Origin: Chryseobacterium rhizoplanae
Lineage (GTDB): Bacteria; Bacteroidota; Bacteroidia; Flavobacteriales; Weeksellaceae
Assembly (NCBI RefSeq): GCF_900182655.1
Contig: NZ_FXTC01000015.1
Coordinates: forward strand, 1-64,000
Direction of reading: 5' to 3'
Length of the DNA: 64,000 nucleotides
Positions 53,900 through 62,916 of this stretch are shown here, piece by piece (position 1 is the first letter of the stretch; every line of letters begins with the position of its first letter). Below the pieces are notes generated by a model, which saw only the letters and a program-made list of their open reading frames with translations, had not been told where the DNA came from and made no database searches. Position numbers and translations under genes: made by a program.

Positions 53900-54442
53900 T
53901 TACAATGCCGTGGCAGTATAAGTTATTTTCTGTGTGTAAGTTCCCTGTGGTTTCCCAAGAAGTACCTTGGAGGCATTTTCCGAAGAAATAGAGTAAGCAA
54001 TATTTAAAGACTGTTTAGTACCCACACTTGCATTACTCACCAGTACCTGATCAGCTGTAGATAAAGTGACCTCATTCAAGGTTCCTACCAGACTTCCCCC
54101 TGGTATTGCCTTTACCTGTAATATCTCTACAGGAATTACGTTTGCGCCATTTACAAAGTGTGCACCTTCAGATTTTACTTTTATATCAAAATTTTTAGAG
54201 GAAATAATGACTAAACTATTGGGAACGGTCACATTTTTTGATGAATTATAGTCTTTTGTGCTCCCATAATTAAAATCTACAGTGCCTTCTGAAGCAACAG
54301 TACCTATATCCATTGCAATAACATCTGATAAAATAATATTTACGGATGTACTAACCTTCTCAGAATTTTGTGCAAGAACCTGGTTGCTCCCTATAGCGAT
54401 TGCTCCCAGGGATAGGGCAGTGATAACGATTTGTTTTTTCAT
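53900..54442 (-). CDS. Diverged pilin-like subunit, copy S1
   Basis: 180 residues from ATG 54442 (MKKQIVITALSLGAIAIGSN, signal peptide to VLA-QN); an ATG at 54478 adds 12 non-signal-like residues. It has the same plan as the other subunits (VDFNYGSTKDYNSSKN, IISSKNFDIKVKSEG, LLGKPQGTYTQKITYTATAL) but is clearly diverged. It lacks the TGTAGT array and the TAAATTTG box. It may be a minor, adaptor or initiating subunit. It is the gene farthest from the chaperone, and is closed by a strong terminator. Confidence 0.75.
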   Translation of the reverse strand: MKKQIVITALSLGAIAIGSNQVLAQNSEKVSTSVNIILSDVIAMDIGTVASEGTVDFNYGSTKDYNSSKNVTVPNSLVIISSKNFDIKVKSEGAHFVNGANVIPVEILQVKAIPGGSLVGTLNEVTLSTADQVLVSNASVGTKQSLNIAYSISSENASKVLLGKPQGTYTQKITYTATAL

Positions 54443-55018
54443 GATTAATAAATTTAAAGAGGTGTAAAATATTGTCATTCAGAACTCATTATAAATTTAA
54501 TAACATTATCCGACATTACCAAAGCTTTATTGTTATTGATTGACTAATTGTCAGTATTATGGTTTCGATAATGAAGGATTGGCTATTATAAGTGATTTTT
54601 TTATTTCAAAGAATGTTTAACTATGGTTTTAGGTGAGATAATGATAAAATATCATGAATCAAATTCACTACAATAAGAAAAGAGGTTAAATTAGCTTAAC
54701 TTTTGTGTTTTGATTCCGAATTTTTTGAAAGGAATAGAGTAGTAATACCTAAATAGGAATCTAATTCTATTATAAAAAATAATTGAATCAGGACTCCGAC
54801 GGTAAATGCTCAGATGAATAAAGGAGAATAGAAAGAATGCTATCCGGACTTGTACCGAAATTTGGTTAAAAAAATGAATACCAATGAAGAAAAAACAATC
54901 AGGAAACCATTCAAAATAAACTTTTATATTTTTCCAATATCTGCTGACAAATTTCTAAATTAATTTGTTACTATAAAATGACCTACTTTTAGTATTTTAG
55001 CACAAAAATACCCGTTCA
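54443..55018. other. Intergenic gap without recognisable gene
   Basis: 576 bases between divergent subunit S1 and the hybrid kinase gene. AT-rich. I find no ORF with coding character and no full promoter consensus for either gene. Confidence 0.5.
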
Positions 55019-57982
55019 ATGCCGAAAAAAATTATAAGAAATCTTCAGACAGGCGTAGTAATTTCTCTTATGCTTTTGATTGCTAGTTCGATAGCATCTT
55101 ATATAAGCATACATAAGCAGATGGAGAATAGGGAAGACTTATTAAAAAGTAAGGAATCTATAAGTTTAGTAAAAGATATCTTAAATACTCTTTTAAATGC
55201 TGAAACGGGTAATCGGGGATATCAGCTTACCGGCCGGGAAAATTTTCTTGAACCTTTCAATGAAAGCAGGAATGAATTTCCGCTGTTTGTTTCTCAAAAA
55301 GATAGACTTAATCTTAAAGATAAAGATCAGATTAATATCCTAAATGAACTGCTGCATACTTCAGAAATGCTGATGAAAGAATATGTCCTGCTTATTGAGA
55401 ATCGTAAAAAGGGAATAGTAATGAGTCCGGAAGAACTTGTACAAAACAAGGAAGCTATGGACAGATGCCGCAGGCTCGTTCAGAAATTTGTAAAACAGGA
55501 GGAAGTTCAACTTGCCATAAAAAATAAAGATCTGAACAGGTCTACCCAATGGACTGTTTTATTCATCATTCTTTCTGCTATTGCAGCCATTGGTGTCACC
55601 GTTGTTGTTTATGTAAAACTAAAATCTGACATCATCCGCCGTGATAAGTTAGAAAAAGATCTGTTTTACACGAAGGAAATGCTTGAGGAAACAGGCTCAG
55701 TAGCCCAGGTGGGAGGTTGGGAAGCCAATATAAAGACCGGAAAGCTCTTCTGGTCTCAAAGTACAAGAGAAATTCACAAAATAGAAAATAATTTCCAGCC
55801 TACTTTTGAAAATGCCCTTGAATTTTACAAAGGAAAAAACGGGGAGAGAATGAAATATCTTTTTAACAGGGCAATACAACAAGGAATTGCTTTTGATGAG
55901 GAACTTCAGCTGTTGCGTAATGATGGCGTTACGATCTGGGTAAGAGTAAAAGGTATTCCCGAATTTGAAGATGATATCTGCAAAAGGGTTTTCGGAATCA
56001 TTCAGGACATTGATGCCTTCAAAAAAATGTTTCTGGAGGTTACCCGCAAGGAGGCAATAATGAAGTCTTTTGCCACTGATGTTCCTGCTCCTTTGGCCAT
56101 GTTTGATAGAGACCTTAACTATGTAGCAGTAAGCAGCAGATGGAGAGAGGAATTTAATATGAATAATGTAGATCTTATCGGGAATAATCTTTTCACTATA
56201 TCACCTAATATTCCCGAAGAAAGACAAGAGATCTATGAGAATGCGCTGTTGGGAAAAACATACATCAACGGTGACTTTATGCTAAAGGTGGAAGGAAAAG
56301 AAGAAATTCAGCATTACGACCTTAAAGTCGGACCCTGGTATCTTACAAAAGATGAAGTAGGGGGTGTAATTATTTCCATACAGAATATTACAAATGCTGT
56401 AAAGATAAATGAAGAACTGAAAAATGCGAAGGAAACAGCAGATATAGCCAGCAAAGCAAAATCAGAATTTCTGGCCAATATGAGTCATGAGATCAGGACT
56501 CCTTTAAACGGAGTTATTGGTTTTTCAGACCTTCTCCTTCAGACACCGCTGAATGAAACACAGATGCAATATCTGAATTACATCAATGAGTCAGGGGAAA
56601 ATTTGCTTAGCATCATCAATGATATATTGGATTTTTCTAAAATAGAATCCGGAAAAATGGAGCTTTTGATTGATAAAACTGATGTTTATGATATGCTGAG
56701 CCAGGTCATAAATGTTATTGTTTATCAATCCCAGAAAAAAAATATTGAACTTCTTCTCAATATTGAGCCGGGTCTTCCAAAAATACTTTTTTTGGATGAA
56801 GCAAGGTTAAAACAGATCTTGATCAATCTTTTGGGAAATGCTGTGAAATTCACAGAAGAAGGAGAGATTGAGCTCAAAGTAGAGAAGTTACACATGGATG
56901 ATAGTACTATTGCTTTGCGCTTCTCGGTAAGAGATACGGGGATAGGCATCCCTGTTGAGAAACAGAAATACATTTTTAATGCCTTTACTCAGGAAAACAG
57001 CTCTATCAGCAAACGATATGGTGGTACGGGTCTGGGGCTTACTATCTCAAACAATATTCTGGGATATATGGGAAGCCATCTGTCGCTGAGCAGCGTAAAG
57101 GAAAAGGGTTCTGTATTTTTCTTTGACATTGAGATTCCTTATGAGATCCCTCAATTGAGAGAGGAAGATGAAATAACTATTAAAACAGCCTTAGTGGTTG
57201 ATGATAATGAAACCAACAGGATCATTCTTGAGCACATGCTTAGCTATAAAAATATCAAGTCTACTTTGGCTTCTAATGGGATGGAAGCGTTGGAGATCCT
57301 GTTGAAAGGAGAGCGGTTCGATGTGATCCTGATGGATTATCATATGCCTGTTATGTCCGGATTGGAAACAATAGATAAAATAACAGTGCTGTTCAATCAG
57401 CGAAAAGAGACTTCTCCATTTATAGTACTTTCTTCTTCTTCTGAAGAACTAGGCATACTTGCTTCAGTTAGAAAAATAGAAAATGCACATTTACTGTTGA
57501 AGCCTATCAAATCACATGATCTATACAAAACCTTAAAAAAGGTAGATCAAAGTTATGCGGTAGAAATTCGTAAGGATCAGTCTGAGAAAGTTTCGCATTT
57601 ATTTGCTCCAGATTTAGAAGTGCTTTTGGTTGATGATAACGTAGTGAATATGGTCCTGAATAATAGAATGATGAAGTCTCTTGTTCCTGGTGTACATCTA
57701 ACGGAAGCAGTCAATGGGCTGCAAGCTTTGGAAGAATGCAGGAAAAAGCAGTTTTCCATTATCATGATGGATGTACAGATGCCGATCATGAGCGGCATTG
57801 AGGCGACACGAAATATTAGAATGCTGCCGGGATATGAACATATACCTATCATAGGTGTTACAGCCGGAAATGTGTTGGGTGAAAAAGAAAAGTGCCTTGA
57901 AGCCGGAATGAATGATTTCCTTCCCAAACCTATAAGGCAGGCAGACCTTGTTGAAGTACTCAAAAAATATATTAGTGTTTAG
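55019..57982 (+). CDS. Membrane hybrid histidine kinase, CHASE3-PAS-PAS-HisKA-HATPase-REC-REC
   Basis: 987 residues. TM1 at about 12-30, a CHASE3-like helical periplasmic domain (about 40-175, including ETGNRGYQLTGRENFLEPF), TM2 at about 178-198, a PAS domain with PAC (about 215-340), a second PAS region (about 345-465), HisKA with H490 in NMSHEIRTPLNG, HATPase (NLLGNAVKFTEEG, DTGIGIP, GGTGLGLTISN), receiver 1 with D773 and receiver 2 with D918. The kinase and receiver parts resemble the hybrid kinase of the pilus operon. It is divergent from the subunit genes and may sense a surface or envelope signal. Confidence 0.92.
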   Translation: MPKKIIRNLQTGVVISLMLLIASSIASYISIHKQMENREDLLKSKESISLVKDILNTLLNAETGNRGYQLTGRENFLEPFNESRNEFPLFVSQKDRLNLKDKDQINILNELLHTSEMLMKEYVLLIENRKKGIVMSPEELVQNKEAMDRCRRLVQKFVKQEEVQLAIKNKDLNRSTQWTVLFIILSAIAAIGVTVVVYVKLKSDIIRRDKLEKDLFYTKEMLEETGSVAQVGGWEANIKTGKLFWSQSTREIHKIENNFQPTFENALEFYKGKNGERMKYLFNRAIQQGIAFDEELQLLRNDGVTIWVRVKGIPEFEDDICKRVFGIIQDIDAFKKMFLEVTRKEAIMKSFATDVPAPLAMFDRDLNYVAVSSRWREEFNMNNVDLIGNNLFTISPNIPEERQEIYENALLGKTYINGDFMLKVEGKEEIQHYDLKVGPWYLTKDEVGGVIISIQNITNAVKINEELKNAKETADIASKAKSEFLANMSHEIRTPLNGVIGFSDLLLQTPLNETQMQYLNYINESGENLLSIINDILDFSKIESGKMELLIDKTDVYDMLSQVINVIVYQSQKKNIELLLNIEPGLPKILFLDEARLKQILINLLGNAVKFTEEGEIELKVEKLHMDDSTIALRFSVRDTGIGIPVEKQKYIFNAFTQENSSISKRYGGTGLGLTISNNILGYMGSHLSLSSVKEKGSVFFFDIEIPYEIPQLREEDEITIKTALVVDDNETNRIILEHMLSYKNIKSTLASNGMEALEILLKGERFDVILMDYHMPVMSGLETIDKITVLFNQRKETSPFIVLSSSSEELGILASVRKIENAHLLLKPIKSHDLYKTLKKVDQSYAVEIRKDQSEKVSHLFAPDLEVLLVDDNVVNMVLNNRMMKSLVPGVHLTEAVNGLQALEECRKKQFSIIMMDVQMPIMSGIEATRNIRMLPGYEHIPIIGVTAGNVLGEKEKCLEAGMNDFLPKPIRQADLVEVLKKYISV

Positions 57983-58078
57983 GTCTTGTGAAAAATGGAG
58001 TTAGGGTCTCTTCTGTTAATATTAGGTGACAAAATTTATACTAAGATAATAGGAGATGATTATTTTTAATCTGATATA

Positions 58079-58234
58079 ATGCTTTTAGTAAATGAACTGC
58101 CTATTATGGAATGTGATCTTAAAAATTCTTATAGCGTGAAATATGAAGACAAATACGTATTCCAAAATGAGAAATGGCTGATTAAAGAAAGAATCGGATA
58201 TTTTGTAATGATTGAATTGAGAACAATTTCATAA
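58079..58234 (+). pseudogene. Possible remnant of a SnoaL-like protein, 51 codons
   Basis: An open frame from ATG 58079 to TAA 58232-58234. The product ends in KYEDKYVFQNEKWLIKERIG, which has the V-x-Y-x-D-x-Y-V...W-L-I-K-x-R pattern of the C-terminal half of NTF2/SnoaL-like proteins. The N-terminal half is missing, so this is probably a gene fragment rather than a complete small protein. The rest of the 388-base gap (57983-58370) shows nothing else. Confidence 0.4.
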
Positions 58235-58358
58235 TACAAAATTGGAAAATATTAAGTCTTTTCAAGATTTTTAAAGCGATAGAATTTTTGTTTCGACAGA
58301 GAATTCTATTGACGTTTTACTTCTATAATCATTTTAGAACTGATTAGTTTGATTTTCT

Positions 58359-58366
58359 TAACTTTG
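58359..58366 (+). promoter_or_regulatory. -7 box just before AraC gene
   Basis: TAACTTTG ends four bases before the start codon at 58371, so the message could be leaderless. No matching -33 box is visible. Confidence 0.4.
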
Positions 58367-58370
58367 AAAA

Positions 58371-59249
58371 ATGAAAGAAAAGCTAAAAAGAGTTGTTTCG
58401 GAGTTTAATACTGAATTAAAACTAAAAGGTTTCCGTGCATTCCAGATTGAGCAGGATGGAAGTGAAACCCGTGTCTACAGCAGAAAAGAATTTTATAAAA
58501 TCTGCCTTACGACGGGGAAGAGTATGATTCATTATTCTGATAAAAGTTTCGAGCAGGAAGGAACGGTACTTTTTTTCGGAAATCCGCATATTCCGTATTC
58601 CTGGGAAACTATTTCAACAACTTATAAAGGCTATACCATTCTTTTTTCTGAGGAATTTTTTAAAAATTCTGAACGTTCCGAGAGCCTCCAACAGTCATCT
58701 TTCTTTAAAATTGGCGGAACTCCCGTTCTGAAAATTACTGAAGAACAAAGACTTTTTCTCAATACCATTTTTCAAAAGATGATTGATGAACAGGAAAGTG
58801 ACTATGTCTACAAGGATGAGCTGATTCGTAATTACATCAGCTTGATTATCCACGAATCTTTGAAATTGGAACCTGCCGAAGATTTTGATCAAAACAAAAA
58901 TGCGGCATCAAGATTATCATTCGTTTTTCTGGAACTGTTGGAAAGGCAATTTCCCATCGAAACTACAGGCCAATCTCTGCAACTGAAATCAGCTCAGGAT
59001 TTTGCAAAAAATTTAAATGTCCACGTTAATTATCTCAATCGAGCCGTGAAAGAAGTTACTGGAAAATCCACAACGACTCATATTACGGAACGAATTCTCA
59101 CAGAAGCAAAAGCATTGCTGCAGCACACCGACTGGAATATCTCAGAAATAGCTTTCGCATTGGGATTCGATTATCCAACATATTTTAATAATTTCTTTAA
59201 AAAACAAACCGGAACCAATCCAAAAACATTTCGTTTGAAGGAAGTTTGA
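58371..59249 (+). CDS. AraC-family regulator
   Basis: 292 residues. An N-terminal cupin-like ligand domain (SFEQEGTVLFFGNPHIPYSWE) is followed by the AraC HTH pair at about 195-290: LKSAQDFAKNLNVHVNYLNRAVKEVTGKSTTTHI and WNISEIAFALGFDYPTYFNNFFKKQTGTNPKTFR. It precedes four co-directional genes for a secreted hydrolase, acyltransferase, cupin and carboxymuconolactone decarboxylase, which it likely activates. The inducer is unknown. Confidence 0.9.
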   Translation: MKEKLKRVVSEFNTELKLKGFRAFQIEQDGSETRVYSRKEFYKICLTTGKSMIHYSDKSFEQEGTVLFFGNPHIPYSWETISTTYKGYTILFSEEFFKNSERSESLQQSSFFKIGGTPVLKITEEQRLFLNTIFQKMIDEQESDYVYKDELIRNYISLIIHESLKLEPAEDFDQNKNAASRLSFVFLELLERQFPIETTGQSLQLKSAQDFAKNLNVHVNYLNRAVKEVTGKSTTTHITERILTEAKALLQHTDWNISEIAFALGFDYPTYFNNFFKKQTGTNPKTFRLKEV

Positions 59250-59338
59250 TTTTCTTAATTTTTGGTTTGATTATCATTAACTGTTAGCACGCCGCTGTTT
59301 CTAATTTTGTATCAGTAATTTTTAAACAAAATTCAGAT

Positions 59339-60394
59339 ATGAAAATAGTAACAACAGTGATGGCTTTGTCCTTTCTTTTCATCGGACAGGTATTCGCGCA
59401 GAATAAAAAATCAAATCCAGGAAAAATGAATACAACAGAACAAAACGAACATTATACTTTCCAGCTCAGTGATAAAGTAACCCGAAAAGAAGTTACCTTT
59501 AAAAACCGTTACGGAATCACACTTTCCGGAGATTTATATCTTCCAAAAAATGCAGGAAACGAAAAACTGGCGGCGTTGGCAATCAGTGGACCGTTTGGTG
59601 CGGTGAAGGAGCAGTCTTCCGGTTTGTATGCCAATCAAATGGCGGAAAGAGGTTTTGCTGTTATCGCTTTTGACCCTTCTTATACCGGCGAAAGTGGCGG
59701 TGAACCAAGAAATATAGCTTCACCCGACATCAATACCGAAGATTTCAGTGCAGCTGTTGATTTCCTGGGACTTCAGGAAAATGTGGACAGAAATAAGATC
59801 GGGATCATCGGAATTTGCGGATTTGGGGGAATGGCACTGAATGCTACTGCGATCGATAAGCGAATAAAAGCCGTTGCGACCACGAGTATGTATGATATGA
59901 CAAGGGTAATTTCTAAAGGATATAATGATGTAGTTACCCTCGGGCAACGAACAAAAACGCTCGAAGACCTGAATCTGCAAAGATGGAAAGACGCGGAAAC
60001 AGGGGAACAGGCATATCCATCTTCTCATCTTCCGGAAAAATTAACTGGCAGTGAACCTCAATTTGTAAAAGATTATTTTAATTATTACAAAACGTCAAGA
60101 GGTTTCCACGAGCGTTCAGTAAATTCAACAAAAGGTTGGAGATTGACCAGCGCACTTTCATTTATGAATATGCCCATTTTAAGTTACATCAAAGAAATTT
60201 CACCGAGACCTATGCTTTTAATTGCCGGTGAAAATGCACATTCAAGGTATTTTTCAGAAGACATTTACAAAATAGCTGCAGAACCGAAAGAACTGATGAT
60301 TATTCCGAATGCGGTTCACGTTGACTTATATGACAAAGTGGATGTGATTCCTTTTGAAAAACTGGATAATTTCTTCAGAACCAATTTAAAATAA
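59339..60394 (+). CDS. Secreted alpha/beta hydrolase, dienelactone-hydrolase-like with Cys nucleophile
   Basis: 351 residues with a signal peptide (cleavage near VFA-QN). VTFKNRYGITLSGDLYLP starts the hydrolase core. The nucleophile elbow reads GICGFGG with C160, where most members have serine; cysteine is the nucleophile in dienelactone hydrolases. The aspartate/histidine pair is likely in LLIAGENAHSRYF and NAVHVDLYD. A TAATTTTG -7 box lies at 59302-59309. The gene is separated from the acyltransferase gene by a terminator, so it may be its own transcript. Confidence 0.83.
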   Translation: MKIVTTVMALSFLFIGQVFAQNKKSNPGKMNTTEQNEHYTFQLSDKVTRKEVTFKNRYGITLSGDLYLPKNAGNEKLAALAISGPFGAVKEQSSGLYANQMAERGFAVIAFDPSYTGESGGEPRNIASPDINTEDFSAAVDFLGLQENVDRNKIGIIGICGFGGMALNATAIDKRIKAVATTSMYDMTRVISKGYNDVVTLGQRTKTLEDLNLQRWKDAETGEQAYPSSHLPEKLTGSEPQFVKDYFNYYKTSRGFHERSVNSTKGWRLTSALSFMNMPILSYIKEISPRPMLLIAGENAHSRYFSEDIYKIAAEPKELMIIPNAVHVDLYDKVDVIPFEKLDNFFRTNLK

Positions 60395-60411
60395 TTGAAC
60401 ATTGCAATAGC

Positions 60412-60449
60412 TGAATCTGCTTTTTTAAAAAGCGGATTCATCCTTTTTA
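60412..60449 (+). terminator. Rho-independent terminator after hydrolase gene
   Basis: Stem TGAATCTGCT/AGCGGATTCA (60412-60421 with 60431-60440, one wobble pair) followed by TCCTTTTTA. Confidence 0.75.
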
Positions 60450-60468
60450 TTTCTCTAAATATTTAATA

Positions 60469-61035
60469 ATGAGCTTTAACGAAGATATCTTTACCAGACT
60501 AAAAAATGGTGAAACAATAATGCCCGGCGACCCGGAAATTCATAAATTGCTGGAAGCTTCTTATGAGATTAAGAAACAATTGATTGAATTAAATAATTCC
60601 ACAGAACCGGATGAGGTTTTAAAAATATTAAGTCAAATTATCGGCAAAGAATTGGAGAATATAGCGGTGTTTACGCCTATTTACATCAATTATGGAAAGA
60701 ATCTCAATATTGGTAAAAATGTATTCATCAATTTCGATTGTACTTTTCTGACTTTAGGCGGAATTACCATTGAAGACAATGTTTTAATCGGCCCGAAAGT
60801 AAGTCTGATAACGGAAAATCATCCTTTAGAACCTCAATACAGAAAAGGATTAATTGGAAAATCCATTTTAATCAAGAAAAATGCCTGGATTGGAGCCAAT
60901 GCAACCATTTTACCGGGAGTTACGATTGGAGAAAATGCTGTAGTTGCTGCCGGAGCGGTTGTATCCAAAGATGTTTCGGACAATGTTGTGGTGGGAGGAA
61001 TTCCTGCAAAAATCCTCAAAACAATTGAATCATAA
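60469..61035 (+). CDS. Hexapeptide-repeat acyltransferase (maltose/galactoside O-acetyltransferase type)
   Basis: 188 residues. Left-handed beta-helix hexapeptides are plain: IGKNVFINFDCTFLTLGGITIEDNVLIGPKVSL, then IKKNAWIGANATILPGVTIGENAVVAAGAVV. The catalytic histidine is in ENHPLEP. It uses acetyl-CoA to acetylate a sugar or small hydroxyl compound in the cytosol. It is 15 bases before the cupin gene and co-transcribed with it. Confidence 0.9.
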   Translation: MSFNEDIFTRLKNGETIMPGDPEIHKLLEASYEIKKQLIELNNSTEPDEVLKILSQIIGKELENIAVFTPIYINYGKNLNIGKNVFINFDCTFLTLGGITIEDNVLIGPKVSLITENHPLEPQYRKGLIGKSILIKKNAWIGANATILPGVTIGENAVVAAGAVVSKDVSDNVVVGGIPAKILKTIES

Positions 61036-61050
61036 ATTAAATATAAAACA

Positions 61051-61560
61051 ATGAAATATTTAATCATCATTCTTTTAGTGTTTAGTCCAACTGTAATCGC
61101 ACAAAATAAAGTAAATTCAAACAAAATAAAATCAAACGAAATGAGTACAGATATTCCTAAAATAAGTGATTTTCCGACAGGTGAAGAAAACACAGCTTAT
61201 GCGCAGTATTTTATTGGCAAATCCTATTTGGCGCCACTTACAAGCAATAAAGATTTAAATGTTCCCCTTTCTAATGTCACATTTGAACCGGGTTGTCGCA
61301 ATAATTGGCACAGCCACACAGGCGGACAGCTTTTGATTGTCGTGGGTGGCGAAGGTTTATATCAGGAAAGAGGAAAACCCGCGCGTCGTTTAAAACCCGG
61401 AGATATCGTAGAAATTGCTCCGAATGTTGAACATTGGCACGGTGCTACCGCCGACAATTGGTTTTCGCATTTAGCAACGAATGGAAATCCGCAAACCAAT
61501 CAAAATGTTTGGCTGGAAGCTGTTTCCAATGAAGAATTTGCTGAAGCCAACAAAAAATAA
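61051..61560 (+). CDS. Secreted cupin-domain protein
   Basis: 169 residues with a signal peptide (MKYLIIILLVFSPTVIA-QN). Cupin motif 1 is NNWHSHTGGQLLIVVGGEG, in which Gln takes the usual Glu place; motif 2 is PGDIVEIAPNVEHWHGA. The histidines for metal binding are intact. It is 15 bases after the acyltransferase and six bases before the decarboxylase-like gene. Such cupins often accompany carboxymuconolactone decarboxylases; the reaction is unknown. Confidence 0.88.
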   Translation: MKYLIIILLVFSPTVIAQNKVNSNKIKSNEMSTDIPKISDFPTGEENTAYAQYFIGKSYLAPLTSNKDLNVPLSNVTFEPGCRNNWHSHTGGQLLIVVGGEGLYQERGKPARRLKPGDIVEIAPNVEHWHGATADNWFSHLATNGNPQTNQNVWLEAVSNEEFAEANKK

Positions 61561-61566
61561 TTTTCT

Positions 61567-62631
61567 ATGATGAGCAAAAACAAGTTTCTACAATGGATTA
61601 TTCTTTTTATTCTCACATTAAGTATAACAAAAATGAATGCACAAGAAAATAAAACCAATCAAAATTTGAATGCTAAAGAACAAAGTTTGGTAAAGATTTC
61701 TTCACTCACGGCAACTGGAAATCTTGGAAGTCTAAAACTTCAGTTACATGCCGGATTGGATTCTGGTTTGACGATTAATGAAATTAAAGAAGCCTTAGTT
61801 CAATTGTATGCATACTGTGGTTTTCCGAGAAGTCTGAATGCTCTTAATACTTTTAAATCAGTTTTAGACGAAAGAAAATCAAAAGGTATTAATGATATCG
61901 AAGGAAAGAAAATCATTGTCGAAAATAATGTTGAAGACAAATATGAACAAGGCAGAAAAACCCTTGAAGAACTTACAAAAATGCCACAAACCAAACCGGC
62001 ACCAGGTTTTGGTGAGTTTGCTCCACGGGTTGACGCTTTTTTAAAAGAACATCTTTTTGCTGATATTTTTGTGAGCGATGTGCTGACTTATCAGCAAAGA
62101 GAAATGGTGACGATTTCTGCTCTGGCTTCTCTGGAAGGAGTAGAAGGACAGTTGCAATCGCATATTAATATGGGAAAAAATACCGGAATTACTGAAAATC
62201 AATTAGCTCAATTGGCTGATTTGGTTCAAGAAACCGTTAATAAAACTCAGGCAAATACAGTTCGAAAAATCATTGGAAAACCGCTTGTTCAGATTATTGA
62301 GAACGATATGATGATTCGTATTTCCGAAATTGAAATTATCCCTGAATTTTTAGAAGAATATAATTCTATTCTGAAAGAAGAAGCTTCAGCATCAGTAAAG
62401 CTGGAGAAAGGTGTGATTGCAATTTTTCCGATGTATCAAAAGGAAAATTCAACTCAGATAAGAATTGTAGAAATCTATGCGGACAAAGAAGCATATCAGT
62501 TTCATTTGCAAACGCCACATTTTTTGAAGTATAAATCATCAACCTTGAAAATGGTAAAATCCCTGAAATTAATAGATATGGAAAGTATTGACAAAGAAGC
62601 GATGTATGAGATTTTTAAAAAGATAAAGTAG
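61567..62631 (+). CDS. Two carboxymuconolactone-decarboxylase domains fused to an ABM-like domain
   Basis: 354 residues with a signal-like N-terminus (WIILFILTLSITKMNAQE). CMD domain 1 (about 35-100) has LHAGLDSGLTINEIKEALVQ and YAYCGFPRSLNAL; CMD domain 2 (about 150-225) has TYQQREMVTISALASLEGVE and HINMGKNTGITENQ. No CxxC pair is present, so AhpD-type peroxidase activity is unlikely. The last 110 residues (IRISEIEIIPEFLEEYNSIL ... VEIYADKEAYQFHLQTPHF) read as an antibiotic-biosynthesis-monooxygenase-like ferredoxin fold. This three-part fusion sits in the operon of the cupin gene. Confidence 0.85.
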   Translation: MMSKNKFLQWIILFILTLSITKMNAQENKTNQNLNAKEQSLVKISSLTATGNLGSLKLQLHAGLDSGLTINEIKEALVQLYAYCGFPRSLNALNTFKSVLDERKSKGINDIEGKKIIVENNVEDKYEQGRKTLEELTKMPQTKPAPGFGEFAPRVDAFLKEHLFADIFVSDVLTYQQREMVTISALASLEGVEGQLQSHINMGKNTGITENQLAQLADLVQETVNKTQANTVRKIIGKPLVQIIENDMMIRISEIEIIPEFLEEYNSILKEEASASVKLEKGVIAIFPMYQKENSTQIRIVEIYADKEAYQFHLQTPHFLKYKSSTLKMVKSLKLIDMESIDKEAMYEIFKKIK

Positions 62632-62743
62632 TATCAGACAAACAGTAAATTGCAATATAAAGTCATTTTATTTACACGCTTAATTTTGAAAATTTTATTA
62701 AAGAATTCAGAGAAATTAGTCTAAAAAAAATTCAATAAAAAAT

Positions 62744-62769
62744 GGCGCCAACTGTATTCAGTTGGCGCC
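62744..62769 (-). terminator. Terminator of the tRNA-Arg gene
   Basis: Perfect 11-bp stem GGCGCCAACTG/CAGTTGGCGCC with a TATT loop; on the minus strand it is followed by a T run, 11 bases after the tRNA 3' end. Confidence 0.85.
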
Positions 62770-62779
62770 GTTTGGCTTT

Positions 62780-62856
62780 TGGTGACCTCGACAGGATTCA
62801 AACCTGTAACCTTCTGAGCCGTAATCAGATGCGCTATTCAGTTGCGCCACGAGGCC
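62780..62856 (-). tRNA. tRNA-Arg(ACG)
   Basis: The minus strand folds as a cloverleaf: acceptor GGCCTCG/CGAGGTC with one G-U pair, D stem GCGC/GCGC, anticodon stem TCTGA/TCAGA with loop TTACGGC (anticodon ACG), T stem ACAGG/CCTGT with loop TTTGAAT. The discriminator A and a CCA end are encoded. Anticodon ACG, with A34 normally changed to inosine, reads CGN arginine codons. Confidence 0.95.
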
Positions 62857-62916
62857 TTGTGTTACCTTGTTGTTTAAAGGTTTGCAAATATAGCACTTTT
62901 TTCCGTTCTTTGAAAG

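Noticed and set aside
50834..54442. Repeated sequence considered as CRISPR or satellite repeats
   Set aside because: The repeats are whole paralogous genes with their promoters and terminators, not short repeats with spacers.
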